Source of the DNA: Blasia pusilla
Lineage: Eukaryota > Marchantiophyta > Marchantiopsida > Blasiales
Direction of reading: 5' to 3'
Length of the DNA: 64,000 nt
Assembly: GCA_050084515.1 (NCBI GenBank)
Contig: CM114272.1
Span: 56,606,001-56,670,000, forward strand
The notes under the pieces were generated by a model, which ran no database searches, was not told where the DNA came from, and worked only from the letters and a program-made list of their open reading frames with translations. Below are positions 46,011 through 59,500 of this stretch, piece after piece (position 1 is the stretch's first letter; each line of letters starts with the position of its first letter). The position numbers and the translations under genes are program-made.

Positions 46011-47060
46011 GGGGATCGACGCAACAGTTACTAGGTTTAAGTTGGTGATGAATTTAGCTTATATTTTAACTCCGCCTCGTACACGCTCCTCCAACCTCCA
46101 AGCAATAAAGGCAATTAAAGGCAGTCAATTATGGATTTATCGCCCGGCCTCACAAGGAGCTGACCCTGGGTAGCGATATCCCTAGTACCAACAACATTCA
46201 TTGTTGTTCGAGATGAAGGCATTTGCCTCGGGATATCCCAAAATTTTGCGATACTAGTTAGTGCCCATGACAGACCGTGCGATGCATGGTCCTTTGCATA
46301 TACGGCCCCTTTTGTATACGCACTGCGTGCATATACACTTCCGCAGAACAGGACGCGTGTCATGTTTTGCGGGTGTCGCCATGTGAGAACCACTCCGCAA
46401 ATTATAGTATAGATTAATCCCACGACCTAACCAATTTTCCCTAACACCAACCACGTTTATGTTGCAATTTAGTTCCATTTTATGGAGCAATTTTATTTCC
46501 TAGCCCTCCCTCAGGTTTTAAGTGAAGAGAGCCTTTGTTGCACAAAAGCAATAAATAAAGAACTATTGCCAGACGGTGACCCTTGGGCCGAGTACGGCAT
46601 TTACCCCATATCCTTCTATTCAAGCCTTGAATGGGAGCCTCCCTTTCGTCGTCCTCTTTGATTGAACTTACTTTAGATCGCACCTAGCGTCTTACATTCA
46701 AAATTTCTTGTTACCATATTGTAGCATGTCAAACAAAGAGGTGTTTGCAAATAACAGACAGGAAAGATAAACTTCCTTCTTAGTAGGAAGTTTATCTCGA
46801 CTCATGTACATCCTGATTCCTCTTCGTTGAACGGACGTTATATCGACGCTGTAGTACACACCGCACACGCAGAACGTAAGGCGATGATCCTAAGGCTGCG
46901 GAGAGAACCGCCGCAGAATATCTTCAAGATAGAGGACACCGGCGACCGCGCGGGGCGCCCGATGGGACGGTAAAGCGGTTTTCGGTCTGTCAAACCTCGA
47001 GAGATGGCCGCGGTTCCGAAGAGAATTGATGATGTGCGGGAGCGAGTCCACTGCTCAGTC
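46011..47060. other. intergenic DNA upstream of the PP2 locus
   Basis: No gene supported. Composition becomes GC-rich from about 46830, consistent with approach to a promoter. Confidence 0.5.
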
Positions 47061-47068
47061 TATAAATA
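47061..47068 (+). promoter_or_regulatory. candidate TATA box of the PP2 locus
   Basis: TATAAATA follows about 200 bp of GC-rich sequence. The PP2 start codon is 700 bp further on; a 5'-UTR intron could bridge the gap, with a strong donor CTG|GTGAGT at 47219 and an acceptor AAACAG| at 47748-47749, just before the ATG. The assignment is inferred from position. Confidence 0.4.
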
Positions 47069-47766
47069 GGAAGTCGGCACCAGACCTGGAGGTGCATGAT
47101 CCGTCATGCTCATGGGAAGACAGTTTAGCATCGTTGGCTTCTCCATATAGACATGTCTAGGGTGTCTTGCTCGGGGACATGACCGCCATTGAATCTCACC
47201 TGCGACTGGTGAGTCTTGCTGGTCGACCAATCCGAAAGCCAAATGTACTTACTAGACCTCGAACTTGACGTAACATCCTTCGTGATTGATTGATCACCAC
47301 CGGCCGTAAAAGAGTAGCATTCCTGTGGATCATGAACAATAATACAATGAAGACTGCGTAAGTTTGCTGTTTTCGTCCGTTGCACTTCATTGGAAACTGC
47401 AAGAACCGTTGCTGGAGGGGATAACGAGAAAAACGAGTTAGAAAAAAGAATTCGAAATTCCCGGACCTAGTGCTAGCTCGCGAGCTACGGTGAAATTGTT
47501 GTAGAATTAGCAGGTCTGGCTGTGAAAGCCGATTCAATTAAATATACTGCAGAGTGGGCCATATTCTGGCCTAGGGGAAAGATCTCGAAGATTATGATAG
47601 TAGTGCACGGGACGCGAGATCAGAATCCGCAGTGAAACTCCTGTAGTGGAGTGTTCTGGGTGACGGATCGAGAGAAGTGAAGACAAGAGTGACATAAAAG
47701 CTGCGATCTTCATATCTGAGAGGAGCGCTTGGGCGATCAATCGAAACAGTGAGTGCACCGAAAGAC

Positions 47767-50108
47767 ATGGCTGACTCGGAAGAGTCGTGGGAGAAGAAGC
47801 TGCCACTGGATTATGAAACGATTGCAGAAAGTGCACACCTGGGCCCTCTTACGTACGATTCCTTCGAAGATCTCTACGACCGTCTCTGCAGTCACGTCCT
47901 CCTTGGAGATGGCACCGAGGTCAGTTATGTCCATCCATTTGTCTCTCGTTCGTGCATTCGAGACTCGGACAGAAGAACAGGGTACTTGTGCATGAGCTGC
48001 TCTCTATCGTCTGGCCAATTTATTAGCATAAGGAATCCAGACATGTGACTTACGTTGCGTGAGATAGACTTCAGCTTCGGGAGTCCTGTTATTCTCATCG
48101 CTGAATCATCAAACGCAAAGCGGGAGCATTGAAGATCTCTTTTAGCTTCCTTTTGATCTTCTTCGAATGAATGAATGCTGGCTGCTCATCGGCAACAAAG
48201 TTTCCGTGGTTATTGGATAGCTTGCAAAGCAGGAGCCGGTCAATGACATCAGTTGCAGCTGAATGTCGCCGTGTAGAGGCCCTTTGAATCGTGATCGGTC
48301 AGGTCTAATTCGAATTGAATACGTAGCTGATTTCACTTCCGGGCGAAGTCTAGAAGTCCTCTGTATTACACTTTTACGCAACCACTCGCAAGGTCATGGT
48401 CCTAATTCATGCGATCAGTTCGAACGGAATTTCAACGCATTCCAGTGATTCTTCGACTCCACTACAAACTTCGCTTGATCCGATGTAGCGGAAAGAAACA
48501 ACTTGAGAAGCTCAGTTTCCATGCCAGGGCCAAAGTAAACCTGACGGAACTAATTGTCTACAGCGACACACTTTCCACTTCGTTTGACTGGATTCGCGCG
48601 CGTTGTTGCAGGGATATTGGATAGATCGCACAACGGGAGGAGTTTTCCGGAGCTACTCGGCAAAGGCATTGCAAATTAAAAGCGAGACCGAAGATGGCAA
48701 CTGGTCTTGGGTTACCAAAGAAGGTTCCAGGTACCTACGTACACTTTCTCCATCTTTAATACACCGAAGACCAGTTTCGTGACGTCGTATGATAGTTTCT
48801 TCCTCAAGCGCGCGCGGTTCTGCTATGAAGCTTTGTTGTCAAGAGTCAATCGCGTGCAACATTCTCATGGTAGCCATGGAATGCTCTGCAATCTGCGCCG
48901 CGTTACATGATGAGTTTGGAACGCTACTGTAACTTACATAAGCATGATCACGAACACATTCTCATGATTAAGTCCTTACGTACCTCGCTCGGAAGTATCC
49001 AGGAAGGCTCGATGCAAACCGGAGGTTTTGGCGTCTTATATTCTACCAAATTATGAACTTCCTATATTTCTAAGTGCTCGTCCTCTCTAATCAAGTAGTA
49101 GGTCATCAAATTGAATGAATCCAACGAATTCCATCTATTCGTCTCTTGTCAACTCTTCTCTAGATATCTGAAAACAAATCATGAATTGCTTCTCCAATCG
49201 AATCGTTCACATAACTTGTACTGATGTATCGAGAGCCGGTGAAGATCTTTTCGAAAACGAGGAAAGTTAACATTCGGTCCTCGATTCGCTCTGCTAGAAT
49301 TATAAATAAATCCATTGATCTATTGCGCTGTAGATTTTCAGAGGTTGCATACTTGGACCACAGCAAGACCGTGGAAGTGACGGGCGAAGTACGAACAAGA
49401 CTCCCTTCAGGATCATACACTCTGACATGGGTGCTGCAGTTCAACCCGGAGATAACTACGGGCTGGAACGACCCGCTAATAGTTCCGCCTCAGCCTGTTC
49501 TCTTCTTCTTTGCAGACGGCGCCCGAAACTTCCGCTCCGATCTCATCTACTTCCCCCTCACCGCGGACATGGTCAACAGAGTTCGGGAAGGCGGATGGCT
49601 GGAGTACGACCACCACACTTTCACGGTAGAGGACGCGGACGAAAACGAAGTGAACATAAAATTCTCACTGACGGATTCCAGCCCGTCTCTGAAAGGAGGT
49701 TTGTACCTCGATGGCGTGATCATCCGCCCGGCTGGCCCTGCATCTCGTGCTCCAAACACCGACTCCTCATTCCAATTCAGCCTCTTCACTCCATCGTTCG
49801 CACTGGACTGCGATCCGACTCAAACATCCGGAGAAGCACAACACGACTTCTCCGCATCGCACCCAGCAAACGCACCGCTACAGAAACTTTCGAAACCTCC
49901 AGAGGCAGAGGCGGGGGAGCGGGAGCGGGCGGGCGCGGGCGCTGGAGGGCGCGGCGGCTCTACTGCCTCCGGAGTGGGAGACGATCGTGAAGAGCGCGAA
50001 GGGAGGACCACTGCAGTACGACTCACTCGAGGCTCTCTACGATCGACTATGTCATCACGTCCTCCTCGGAGACGGTTCGTCGGTGAGTTAGCGACCCATC
50101 GCATATAA
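47767..50108 (+). CDS. PP2-like (phloem protein 2) lectin-domain protein, module 1
   Basis: Exons 47767-47919, 48612-48730 and 49334 onward. If exon 3 runs to its own stop at 50108 the protein has 348 residues. Exon 1 gives LPLDYETIAESA, SFEDLYDRLC and HVLLGDGTE; exon 2 GYWIDRTTGG, FRSYSAKALQI and WSWV; exon 3 SRFSEVAYLD, VTGEVRTRLPSGSYTLTWVLQF and LYLDGVIIRP. These are the successive blocks of the PP2 family (the region after the F-box helix, the W-x-D-x3-G strand, the S-A-R/K-x-L motif, and the C-terminal beta-sandwich). Known role: PP2 proteins bind N-acetylglucosamine-type glycans and many act in defence or with SCF ligases. No full F-box was seen. After about 49750 the frame becomes low-complexity and overlaps module 2 in another frame, which is odd and suggests splicing into module 2. 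Confidence 0.75.
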
Positions 50109-51353
50109 ATAGAAAACACATATTACCATTTCTTTTTCCTTTTATTCGATTTTTTTTCTTATTAATCCCCGTCATGAATTTGCAATTTTCTGGTTGCTTC
50201 ATGTCCTAACACGCCACTTAAATCTTCTTCCCCAATCAATTTCGATTCACTTTCATTTTAACCTCCTTTTTCAAAAACTAGTTATAGAAACAAATTTCAA
50301 AAGAGAATAAATGACCTTTTGGTTTTTTCAACAATGGGCTTAGGCGGTTGGAGACGCCAATGCTAGAGGCCTATTTAGTAGTAGTCATAGGCTTTAGGTG
50401 TTGCTGATATTGTCTCTGCTGTTTGTGATTTTGATCGTTAGGGGCGAAGGTCCCCTTTTTTCTCCTCGAGGCCGGTTCTAGTCTCTTGAGGCTGATTTTT
50501 TAGGTCTCCATGCCCCCTCTTTTGTATCGTGATGGGTTTCCCATCCTTTTTCTACGTATAAATATTTTATTCTCCCATATTTCAACAATCAACGTGACTA
50601 AAAATGAAATGGGAGTGCCGAGTGGTACGCACTCCCGGGTGTTTTTTCATGGAACCGGTACATTGTCGGTATTTCATAATTGGGGAGGGTAAAACCTGAT
50701 TTCAAACTGGTTTTCAAACACCATATATAAAGAGAACCCCCAATTTTTTTTCGACCGAAGTTTCTGATTTTAACCAGCTATGATTACTCTTAGTGCCAAA
50801 TCTCCCCAATCTTTGGAGTGGTGAACCCATGTAGAGTATGAAAATAAAGAAGTGAAAGTTTAGCAATGTACATGTGGCATGATTTTAGGTGGAATTTAGA
50901 AGATGGAGCCACAAGAGAGATCCAAATCCATGATTTTAGGTATAAATTTTAGAAGATGTAACCACAAGAGAACCCCGAATCTAAGTAGGAATTATAATGG
51001 GTCATAAAAACAAAAAACTGAGTGGAAATAGAACAGAAGTGAAATTTTATATTTATATTTTTTCATATTTTGCATGACAATTCTATTCAATGATCCGTAG
51101 TATTATGTATATCCTACTATAATCATCATCTACATAGTTATCTATGCTATTAAAGTCGCTAGAATCTAACTCTTAGATGAACCCTTCCATCATAGAATGC
51201 TATTCATATGCCTTTCAAATTTTGGAATAACATGAGTTTTTGGGATTTCTACTACATACAATCTATCATTGTGGTGAAGTGTCACTATGAATGTCATCAA
51301 ATCCCATGAAAGAAAAAGGGCACATCAACATCATTTTATTACAAAAGACTTTT

Positions 51354-51386
<33 letters not shown>

Positions 51387-54293
51387 AGAAAGAATAGAAA
51401 GAAGACTCCTATCTTTTATTTTACTTTACCTTTTATGTGTGTTCTTGTGACAAAAGAATTCTTCTTTGTGAAATGATTCTTCCTAGATGTTTACATATTG
51501 CAAAAGCTTCCCATTCTATTTTTGTCATGTTTCTTGCATGGTGCAAATTGAATGTGCAGGGATAATTGGTTGGAACCATTCCCTCGTATTTTTTTAATTT
51601 CAATTTATTGTATCTCTCATCTTGTTTTGTACTTGTCACGATGAGCAGGGATTTTGGATAGATCAAAAGACTAATGGAGTTTGTCGAAGCTACTCAGCAA
51701 GAACCTTACAAATCACTTGGGGCAATAACGAGGAATATTGGACATGGCGTAACGTAAATGGATCAAGGTACTTTCTTGCTCATGTGTTGCCTAATCTTTT
51801 AATGAGATGGGAAGAGGGATTCTTGAATAGAAAGGGATTTGAAGAGGAAGAAAAAAAACTCATGAGTGGCACAGGAAATAAAAAAAGAAATTGCGCAATG
51901 CATGAGCATGCCGACTAATAATTTTCTTACAAAAATCCACATGTGAAATAATAACACAAAGTTGATAAGAACTAATATGAGGTCTTGGAAAGGGTTTGTG
52001 CCCACATACAAATTCCAAACAAGATACTTCATTTGAGGTTAAGGTTGTAGGTCTAATATGTTCAAAAGAGGAGTGATACGACCTTACGATTAATTTTTTA
52101 TTTTAAAAAAAATTGTATATACGCAACATGTGAGGATGATTCTTGAAGACACAATCTCACATGGCTTATTTGAGACTTCCTAATATCTCATATTCTCCGC
52201 ATGCCTTAAATGGAGTTGTCAGGAAAATCTATTTTGTTTACGTTATTATAATTGTGAATAAGGTGATGAGATAGGAAGGGAGATATAGGAGGGTCAATTA
52301 GTTCATTGGTAGAGAAACAAAGGGAGGAGGTATAAAACTTCAAGAGGAACATCGATTCAAGGCCATAGAGGATAAAGGATCTACTAGGGCTACTGGAAAC
52401 AACCATGTGGAGAGGTTCATAACTTGGGGTATGGAAATTTCTATGGTACTAGGGAGATATTTGATGGCATTACGACAATAGGTCTTGGCCCCATTAGAAA
52501 ATATCTTCCTCTTCAATATGATCTAATTTTGTACGTTTAATAGAACTTAATAAGTTGGAAACTACATGTTTGAACTCTACTAAAACAAAATACCTTATAA
52601 TTCATATGGCACGCTCTTAATGTACGATAAATCTGAAGTAATAATACTATTAGGGATGTTAGCTCATTTTAAACGAGAGAGACTTGTAAAAAGTTTCCAT
52701 GATAATGAAGCCTTTTCATAATTTTACCCTATATTAAGCTAAAAGTAGAATGATGGGAAGGTTATAATACATTTTAATTTTCTTAGATTTAGTAACAAAA
52801 AATAGAATTTATTAATTATTTTTTCAAATTTAAAAAAATCCCAATGAAATTCCAAACTTCCAAGTCTCTTTCATGGTTATTATATATTATTATTTAAATT
52901 TTTTAAAATCTTCATACCAAATATTTTTTAACAAAAATGATATTTCAACTTTAGTTTGGAGTGGAATTTAATTCCTATTTTGGGAAAAAAAATATTATAC
53001 GAAATTTTTTGGATGAGAATTATTTCTATAATATTTTAAATTTTTAAATTTTTAAGGGAAGAAAATTTTCATCTCTATTTTGGAAGAAAATTTGATGATT
53101 TTCTTTTATTAATTGAGAGACTCATATTGGAAAAATAGGATTTTCCCCAAATAAAAATATTTTAAAATAAAAATTAAATGTTCGTTTAAAAAATTAGATA
53201 TCCTTTTTAAAAATTAAAATTCGAAAATCTCACCTAATATTCAATAACTTCACATTATCATCTTTGGCACCAATCATCTCACTCGCATAGAAAAAAATTT
53301 ACTAGTGAAGTGATATAACAACAAGAAGATGTGGGGGTTGGAAGGGAATTAATCTATATTACTATGGGAGAATGCCGCCTTGATTAGCAAACACTTTTTT
53401 GTTCGACACGTGACAACTACACAACAAGAAAATATTCATATGTTAGGAATAGGAAAAAAAAATTTGAATTTGTTCGCAACATCATTAATCCATTCTCTTC
53501 TCGGACTACTCATTAACAAAAATTCTTCAAACACCGTTTTTATTTCCGGGACACCTTACTAAAGTTTCTTGATATGATTCCAACAAACCAGATACAGTGA
53601 AAAATGCTCCTATCAAATTTCTCTCAGATTAGTAATAAATTTGATATTTTATTTTTAAAAATATTTTAATTATTAAAAACTCATCACATGTCTTTATTCT
53701 CTCTTCCTTTCTATTCTATCAAGATCTAAAAGTACAAACGTTCCCTACTCTATCTATAATATTGGAGTGGAAGACTGATCATCGAGAGGCTTCCACGCGT
53801 CGACCGTCGCAGGTTTGAGGAGGTGGCGTTTCTGCAGTCGGCCTGCTACCTGCAAGTGACGGGTGAGGTGACGACGCGACTGCCCAAAGGATCTTACACG
53901 CTGGCTTGGGTCCTGCGGTTCGACGACGACGCGAGCAGCCGACAGTCGTGGGAAAACAAGCCCGTCACGATCTTCGCAACGGACGGGACGCTCTCCAAAA
54001 CGGAGTCGCTCCTCTTCCCGTTGAATCCCGCGAGCGCCAGCCGTGTGCTCCGCCGCGGCGACGGCGACGGCGACGGAGACGGAGACGGATGGATGGAGCT
54101 GGACGCCCTGCGCTTCACGCTGGACGATCAGGGCTTCGGCGAAACGGGCAGTGCCGACGGGCAGACGACGACGCTGAAATTCTCGCTGGCGGAAACGCAT
54201 ACGGACTTGTGGAAATGGGGCATGTACGTCGATGGGGTCGTCATCCGACCGACCGCCGTGGTCTTCCTCGACGATACGAGCTTATTATTATAA
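49884..54293 (+). CDS. PP2-like lectin-domain protein, module 2 (possibly same gene as module 1)
   Basis: Exon 1 ends at 50082 before a strong GTGAGT donor and encodes LPPEWETIVKSAKGG, SLEALYDRLC and HVLLGDGSS. Exon 2 (51649-51767) gives GFWIDQKTNG, SYSARTLQITW and YWTWRNV; it is 119 nt, the same as exon 2 of module 1. Exon 3 (53813-54293, stop TAA) gives SRFEEVAFLQ, VTGEVTTRLPKGSYTLAWVL and MYVDGVVIRP, plus a (GD)n repeat from a GACGGC microsatellite at about 54056-54090. No convincing ATG lies just upstream in frame. A weak intron 49796-49883 (88 nt) would join module 1 in frame to this exon and yield one 510-residue two-module protein. Intron 1 holds a retroelement tail at about 50325-50560. 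It is either a fused gene or a tandem duplicate with an unrecognised start. Confidence 0.68.
50325..50562 (+). mobile_element. 3' fragment of the non-LTR family in the PP2 intron
   Basis: Translates as RRLETPMLEAYLVVVIG, equivalent to the tail region ETPALEAHLVVVIA of the 36.4-kb copy. It ends with CCCCCTCTTTTGTA and the hairpin GATGGGTTTCCCATC at 50531-50545. It lies in the first intron of PP2 module 2, in the gene's orientation. Confidence 0.7.
51355..51381. repeat. (GA)n microsatellite
   Basis: A GA run in PP2 module 2 intron 1; it creates a spurious Arg-Glu repeat frame. Confidence 0.85.
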
Positions 54294-55939
54294 CCGGTAG
54301 GGGTTTGTGGAGAGAGCTCTTCGGTTTCATTTCACCTCATTTGTAGTGATTGTTGGACATAAGAATCTCATCGGGATCAAGACGGGGAAAAACAAGTCGG
54401 AAATTTACGTTCTTGACATATGATTGAAGGTCTCAACATGGTGCATATTGATGAGATTTGGATGAAGGTTTCAGGTTTAAGGCTAGTATGTTGTTGAGGA
54501 TCATACTTCAATTGAACGAGCAAAAGGAGCAACACACTATGCTAAGATTCTTGTTGACCAGAATCAAGCTTGACCCTCGAACAAAAAGTGGAGGAGAGAA
54601 GTCATGAAGAAGGAATTTCGAAAGTCACGAGATTCATGATCATGGCCTCAAACAATCATATTCAAACACATGAGATCACCAATACATGACCATATCATAA
54701 GTGAGGTATTATCGTGTCATCTTGTGTTATGTTTGTTCTCACAAAAATAATTTCTTGTTTCCAAAGTCTCATATGTCCCTAGAAAACAATTTTTTTTCTT
54801 TCGCCCAAAAGGGTGGTGGATAGATGAAGGAGTCATCCTCGATTAATTATATAGATGCTTAAAAAAAATGGGGTCATGTGGGAGCATCTGTCATAGAACC
54901 AACTCCCTTTTCCCCAAATCTTGTTTATTGTGGAATGCTTTCTTAGATGGATGGCTTTAACTAAAATCTAGAATCTCCAAAGCTCAAAGTTTAGGGAGAA
55001 TTTTCTCGATTGGAGGATTGAATCAAAAGTTCACTTGTCTTCTTCATTGGTGGTTTCTTTCCCAGTTTCTTCTTTTTGTGTGAAATAAAAATATTCTATT
55101 TCCATCAAAAGCTTCCACCACACTCCTATCATCCTATGTGGAACATTATCCTAAGGGTGGCATCTCATCTCATATCCTATTTACATCCAAACATATAAAA
55201 ATAAATACAAAATCCACGATAAATACATGGGTGTAACTAGCTTAAATTGAATTACCCTAGGGCCAGAAAAAAATTATGGTTTGCAAGATTAGAGAAAATC
55301 CTCTAGTTTTAATAACATGGATATGATATGTGACAAGCAAGCACATACATGAAAATTCCTTAGAGAAATATGATAAAAAGAAATAGAAATGTGAAGAAGT
55401 TTCTTGGATAGAAAATGGATATGAAATTAAGTTGATCAAACTCCTTCAAAATATATTTAGTACAAGAATTTTAAGAAGGATCATAAAATGTCATTCATCT
55501 ATCTCATATGAATATAGATTTGTATGTACTAGTTGATCTACGTGCGATGCTTGGTTATATTTACCTAAGGAGGAAGAACCTCCCCTCTTGCCAACTCCTA
55601 TACCTCATTGTATTTATGTCCTAATGGATACCTCTTGCCTATCGCGGTAGAGTTCCTCCTTAGCGGCCAGCAAAGAGATTACGAACTCGAGTTTTCCAAG
55701 TGGAAGTCTTAGATTGAGTCTCAAAGACCCCATGAATCGTGCTTTTTGTAGTTTAGTCGATGAAGTTGTCAAGTGCTAAACGGTTTTCAGTCCCTTGAGG
55801 TGCATATTGTCTTCCTAGGAGGCCTTGACCAATATTCTTATGCAGTCTCGCGCATCTTGACTACTCTTGTCTTTCTTGCTACTTGCCTTTGACTTAGAAC
55901 TTATCTCAAGTGTCCTCCACCTATTTTGCCTTTTCCTCA
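54294..55939. other. PP2 3' flank and AT-rich intergenic DNA
   Basis: No further gene recognised. Confidence 0.55.
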
Positions 55940-55943
55940 TGTC

Positions 55944-56533
55944 TGTCACGTCTCTTAGGATAGATCGGTGAGATCTAGTAGAGCGCCTTCGTGAGTAGTG
56001 TAGGACAAGATCAGTAGATCGAGGATGACCTGCTGAGGCCCCGGGAAACTTGAGAGAGCAGGTTTCCCCTTCATTTCGACTCATTTGGAGCCATATTGAG
56101 GAACTTACTATTTTAGGTAAGTACCATTTTGAATATATGATCGACTTTCTATTTTTGGTAAGTGACCCTTGATCTCCTACATCAGGTCAAGAGCCAAGGA
56201 GGTGACTTGGGAGCATAGGTTACCATGGAGAGAGCTTGGGAGAGGGGAGGGTTATACCTCAAGGAGAGAGAGCTTGAGAGCTCATTCTCTCTTTGATGAA
56301 CTTCTTAGCATAAGGCGGCGGAGCTATGGTCTTGCTTGTCTTGGTTTGACATTGAGAGAGACATGTGAGAGTGCACACATGTGAGAACTATGGTGTTGTG
56401 AGAGAGATTGGATCTTATTTTAATTGGAGATATTTTGGTATTTCTTGTCTCGTTGTTTGGATGTCATCAATTAGCATGGGATCATGCGTGTTTGTGTGTG
56501 TGTTTGATGACAGCGATGTGTATGGGCACGACA
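55944..56533 (+). mobile_element. solo LTR, subfamily A
   Basis: TGTCACGTCTCTTAGGATAG to GTGTATGGGCACGACA with TGTC at 55940-55943 and 56534-56537. It is close in sequence to the complete LTR at 20947-21591, with a deletion around the region encoding the TTGTGTGTG-TAACCC segment. Confidence 0.82.
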
Positions 56534-56537
56534 TGTC

Positions 56538-59500
56538 CTCTATTGGCTATGCTCTCTTTCTTCTAAGGTTAGTCTCAAGGCATGCACTCATCTTGACAAG
56601 TGTTAGTCATGCGACGGAAGGTTCTCCCCCCATTATAGTCTTGTGAGTAACTAGTCTAGGTTTCAACTTTTGTGGATTATACCACGGTTTTTCTTCCTTT
56701 GAACAATAATGCAACTCATTTTCTTGAGTTCCACCCGGCGTGAGCCCCCTTGACTTACCTCATTGCAACGTGTATCCTTTCATATTGAAGATCATCTATT
56801 CGCTTAAATAAATAATTCTTTCAAAAAATTTGGACATGTAAAAGTTATTCATAACCTTATTAAATTAACATAATAAAAATATATATATGTCATTTCATTT
56901 CACATCTGGTATACCATAAATCATAGAAGTCTTAAAAGCAATTTTGAAAGAAATTTATTTCAAAGAATTCCAAATAGATGAGAAAATTTAATTATTCTAT
57001 TGCATATGTCAACTATTTTCATTACAAGTATCCAAAAACTGAATTTGTAAAATTTACTTAAACAAGTCAAGTACTAGTGGGTAACCCTTGCTATGCAACG
57101 AGGCAATCAAGTTATTCAAACCTAGCAACATGCTCATGAGCTAGCAACTTCTTAAGTATTTTATTATTGCTCATGTTTCAAGAACAATTTATTATTTCCC
57201 ATATCATTGCTACACTTGGACCAACTTTGCAATTCCCAAAAGTCGCACCATAGTCCCACTATAGCTGCAATGTTATGAGTGTTCCAATCGTAATTGACTC
57301 ACAAGACTATGAATCCAACTTGTAATGTTTGGCTCCAACACAACTTTGAAGTTCTGTTCTATAACATTCATAGTGCAGTCGTGATGATTCGTAGTTGGCT
57401 TGCAATGAAGCCGCAACAAACTCTAATTGGACTCGCATATCTATGGTAGCATTGGGAGTATGATTTGCAATTCAACCACAAATTTTCTGTCCTAAATTTA
57501 CATAATTTCTACTTTTACTCTCCCAGAAATTAGAAATTTATTTAAATCTCATTCGATACATTCAACATTCTAATCACACAATCCAAATGATGCAAAAACA
57601 AAAATCTCTATGCATATACATAGAACTTTGCACAAAATCGACACTCTTGGGCAAATCCTACCTACATTGCTTGCATGCACCTAATGTGTTAGGCATGTGG
57701 GACCGTACTCGACTTGTATAAGTTCCAATACATCAAGATGTCCCAATGGGCATCGCCTTTGCCCGCGTTTGACCACTACCAGTAGTTGCCTTGATAGAAC
57801 TATGGCCGCTTGATCCCGTCAGGCGACACCTACTACAAATAGGCCTAAGGCGTCCAATAGATGCACTAACCGATGAGGGCTTTCTACTCTATCTTACAAC
57901 CACTAGACACTTTTTAAAGAAACTCTCTTCATTTCCATCGTCCTCCTCCTTCTATAGAAACCATCATCCAAATGGTCCTCTTCTCCAATAAGCCCATCCA
58001 TTCCTATATGTGGGTCCGAGTCAATTGATGCTAACACTCGTACCCATCGCCACTCCTCCTCTACCTTGGCATCACTTGGATGCAGCATGTTATGTTGCAC
58101 AATAAACGGGAAGTTGAGCTAGTAAATTTGATGAAAATAATAATTTGGAAGACACTACATGACAACTAAAGTTTGAGAAACTCATGCATGCTAAGGACCC
58201 GGTCCCATGCGGCCGAGGTCGCAAGGATCCAACCCATTGTACCAGATGTTTAGAATCCAATAGATAAAACATGAGCTTCCAACTGGGATTTGAACTACGG
58301 AGAGGCATGGTGCAAGTCCTTGCGACATTTGTACCTACTCCTTCCAGTTGTACATTATCAAGGAACCAACGAAGAAAATGAGGACAAACGGGAGAAGAGG
58401 CCAACATTTGAATTTGAAGTGGAATTCCACTGGTAGTGTCTCAAGGCTGGTATGGTCGTTGCAACCCTATGGCACCAATCTTGGTCTTGGTTCATGGGAC
58501 CCGGTCCTAAGAAATCCTTGTTGGCAAAGATATCATCTCCAGTCTTTTGGCCCCATTGCACATCAACCACAACCTAAGGAGTCGGGAACTCCCTATACCT
58601 TGTAAATTCCATTAGGCACACAGATAGCCAATTAAGTATTCTATAATATGAACTAACTATCCTTATATTCAGAGGGCAGTACAAGGCAAGAAATACTTAC
58701 ATGGGCATGTTGAAATGCCTCCTCTCCTCCATGACCATGAAGTGAGTCCCCTTCGGCGTGTGAGGCAAACACCACGTCTCCACCACCCACTATCAATCAA
58801 TCTACTCTCTTCTTGGGTCTCGTGTTGGTGCCAATTGCCTATGTAGGAACAACGTCCATGATGCTTAATCATAGTTCGTGGTAGCCAACACCCATGCCTC
58901 TTGGTCCACCTCCGACTTTAGAGCCCCCTCGATTGCCTCGTGGGTCACTATTGTCGTGGGGTGACGACAATCCAAAGTGAACTTGTTGATTATGGTCTAC
59001 ATGCACTCCAAGGAAATTGTAGCTACATTCTGAGACTCTGCCATAATGGCGTTAAGGATGACATGACAGTATGTGGGTTGTTGGTCCACACACAAGCACT
59101 CACACACCTTCAACACAATCAGAAAAAGAAACTTCTTTGTCTCTAATAATGTCGGATAGCTTACGGTAGTCAACATAATGCTCATCAAACCCTTGACTTT
59201 GGAATGCCCTGGCTTCACGTATGAAGTCACCCACTAGGTATGAAGTCACCCACTAGAGGCATCTCGACTCCTCTATCCCTAATAATGTGTGAAACATAGA
59301 GCGAAGAAAAAAAATGTTCCTCTTATACTACACATAAAAAATCCCATTTCAACACCTAACAAAAATAATTACATAAATAAAAGAATCCCATATTCATCGG
59401 TCGCAACGACATAAGAAAAGTAGAGAAAAAAGAGTGTGACGGTGGAAAGCATAAGAAAGTGGGGAGGCTGAAGTTAGGGATTTGGAGTGGCAGATGTCTG

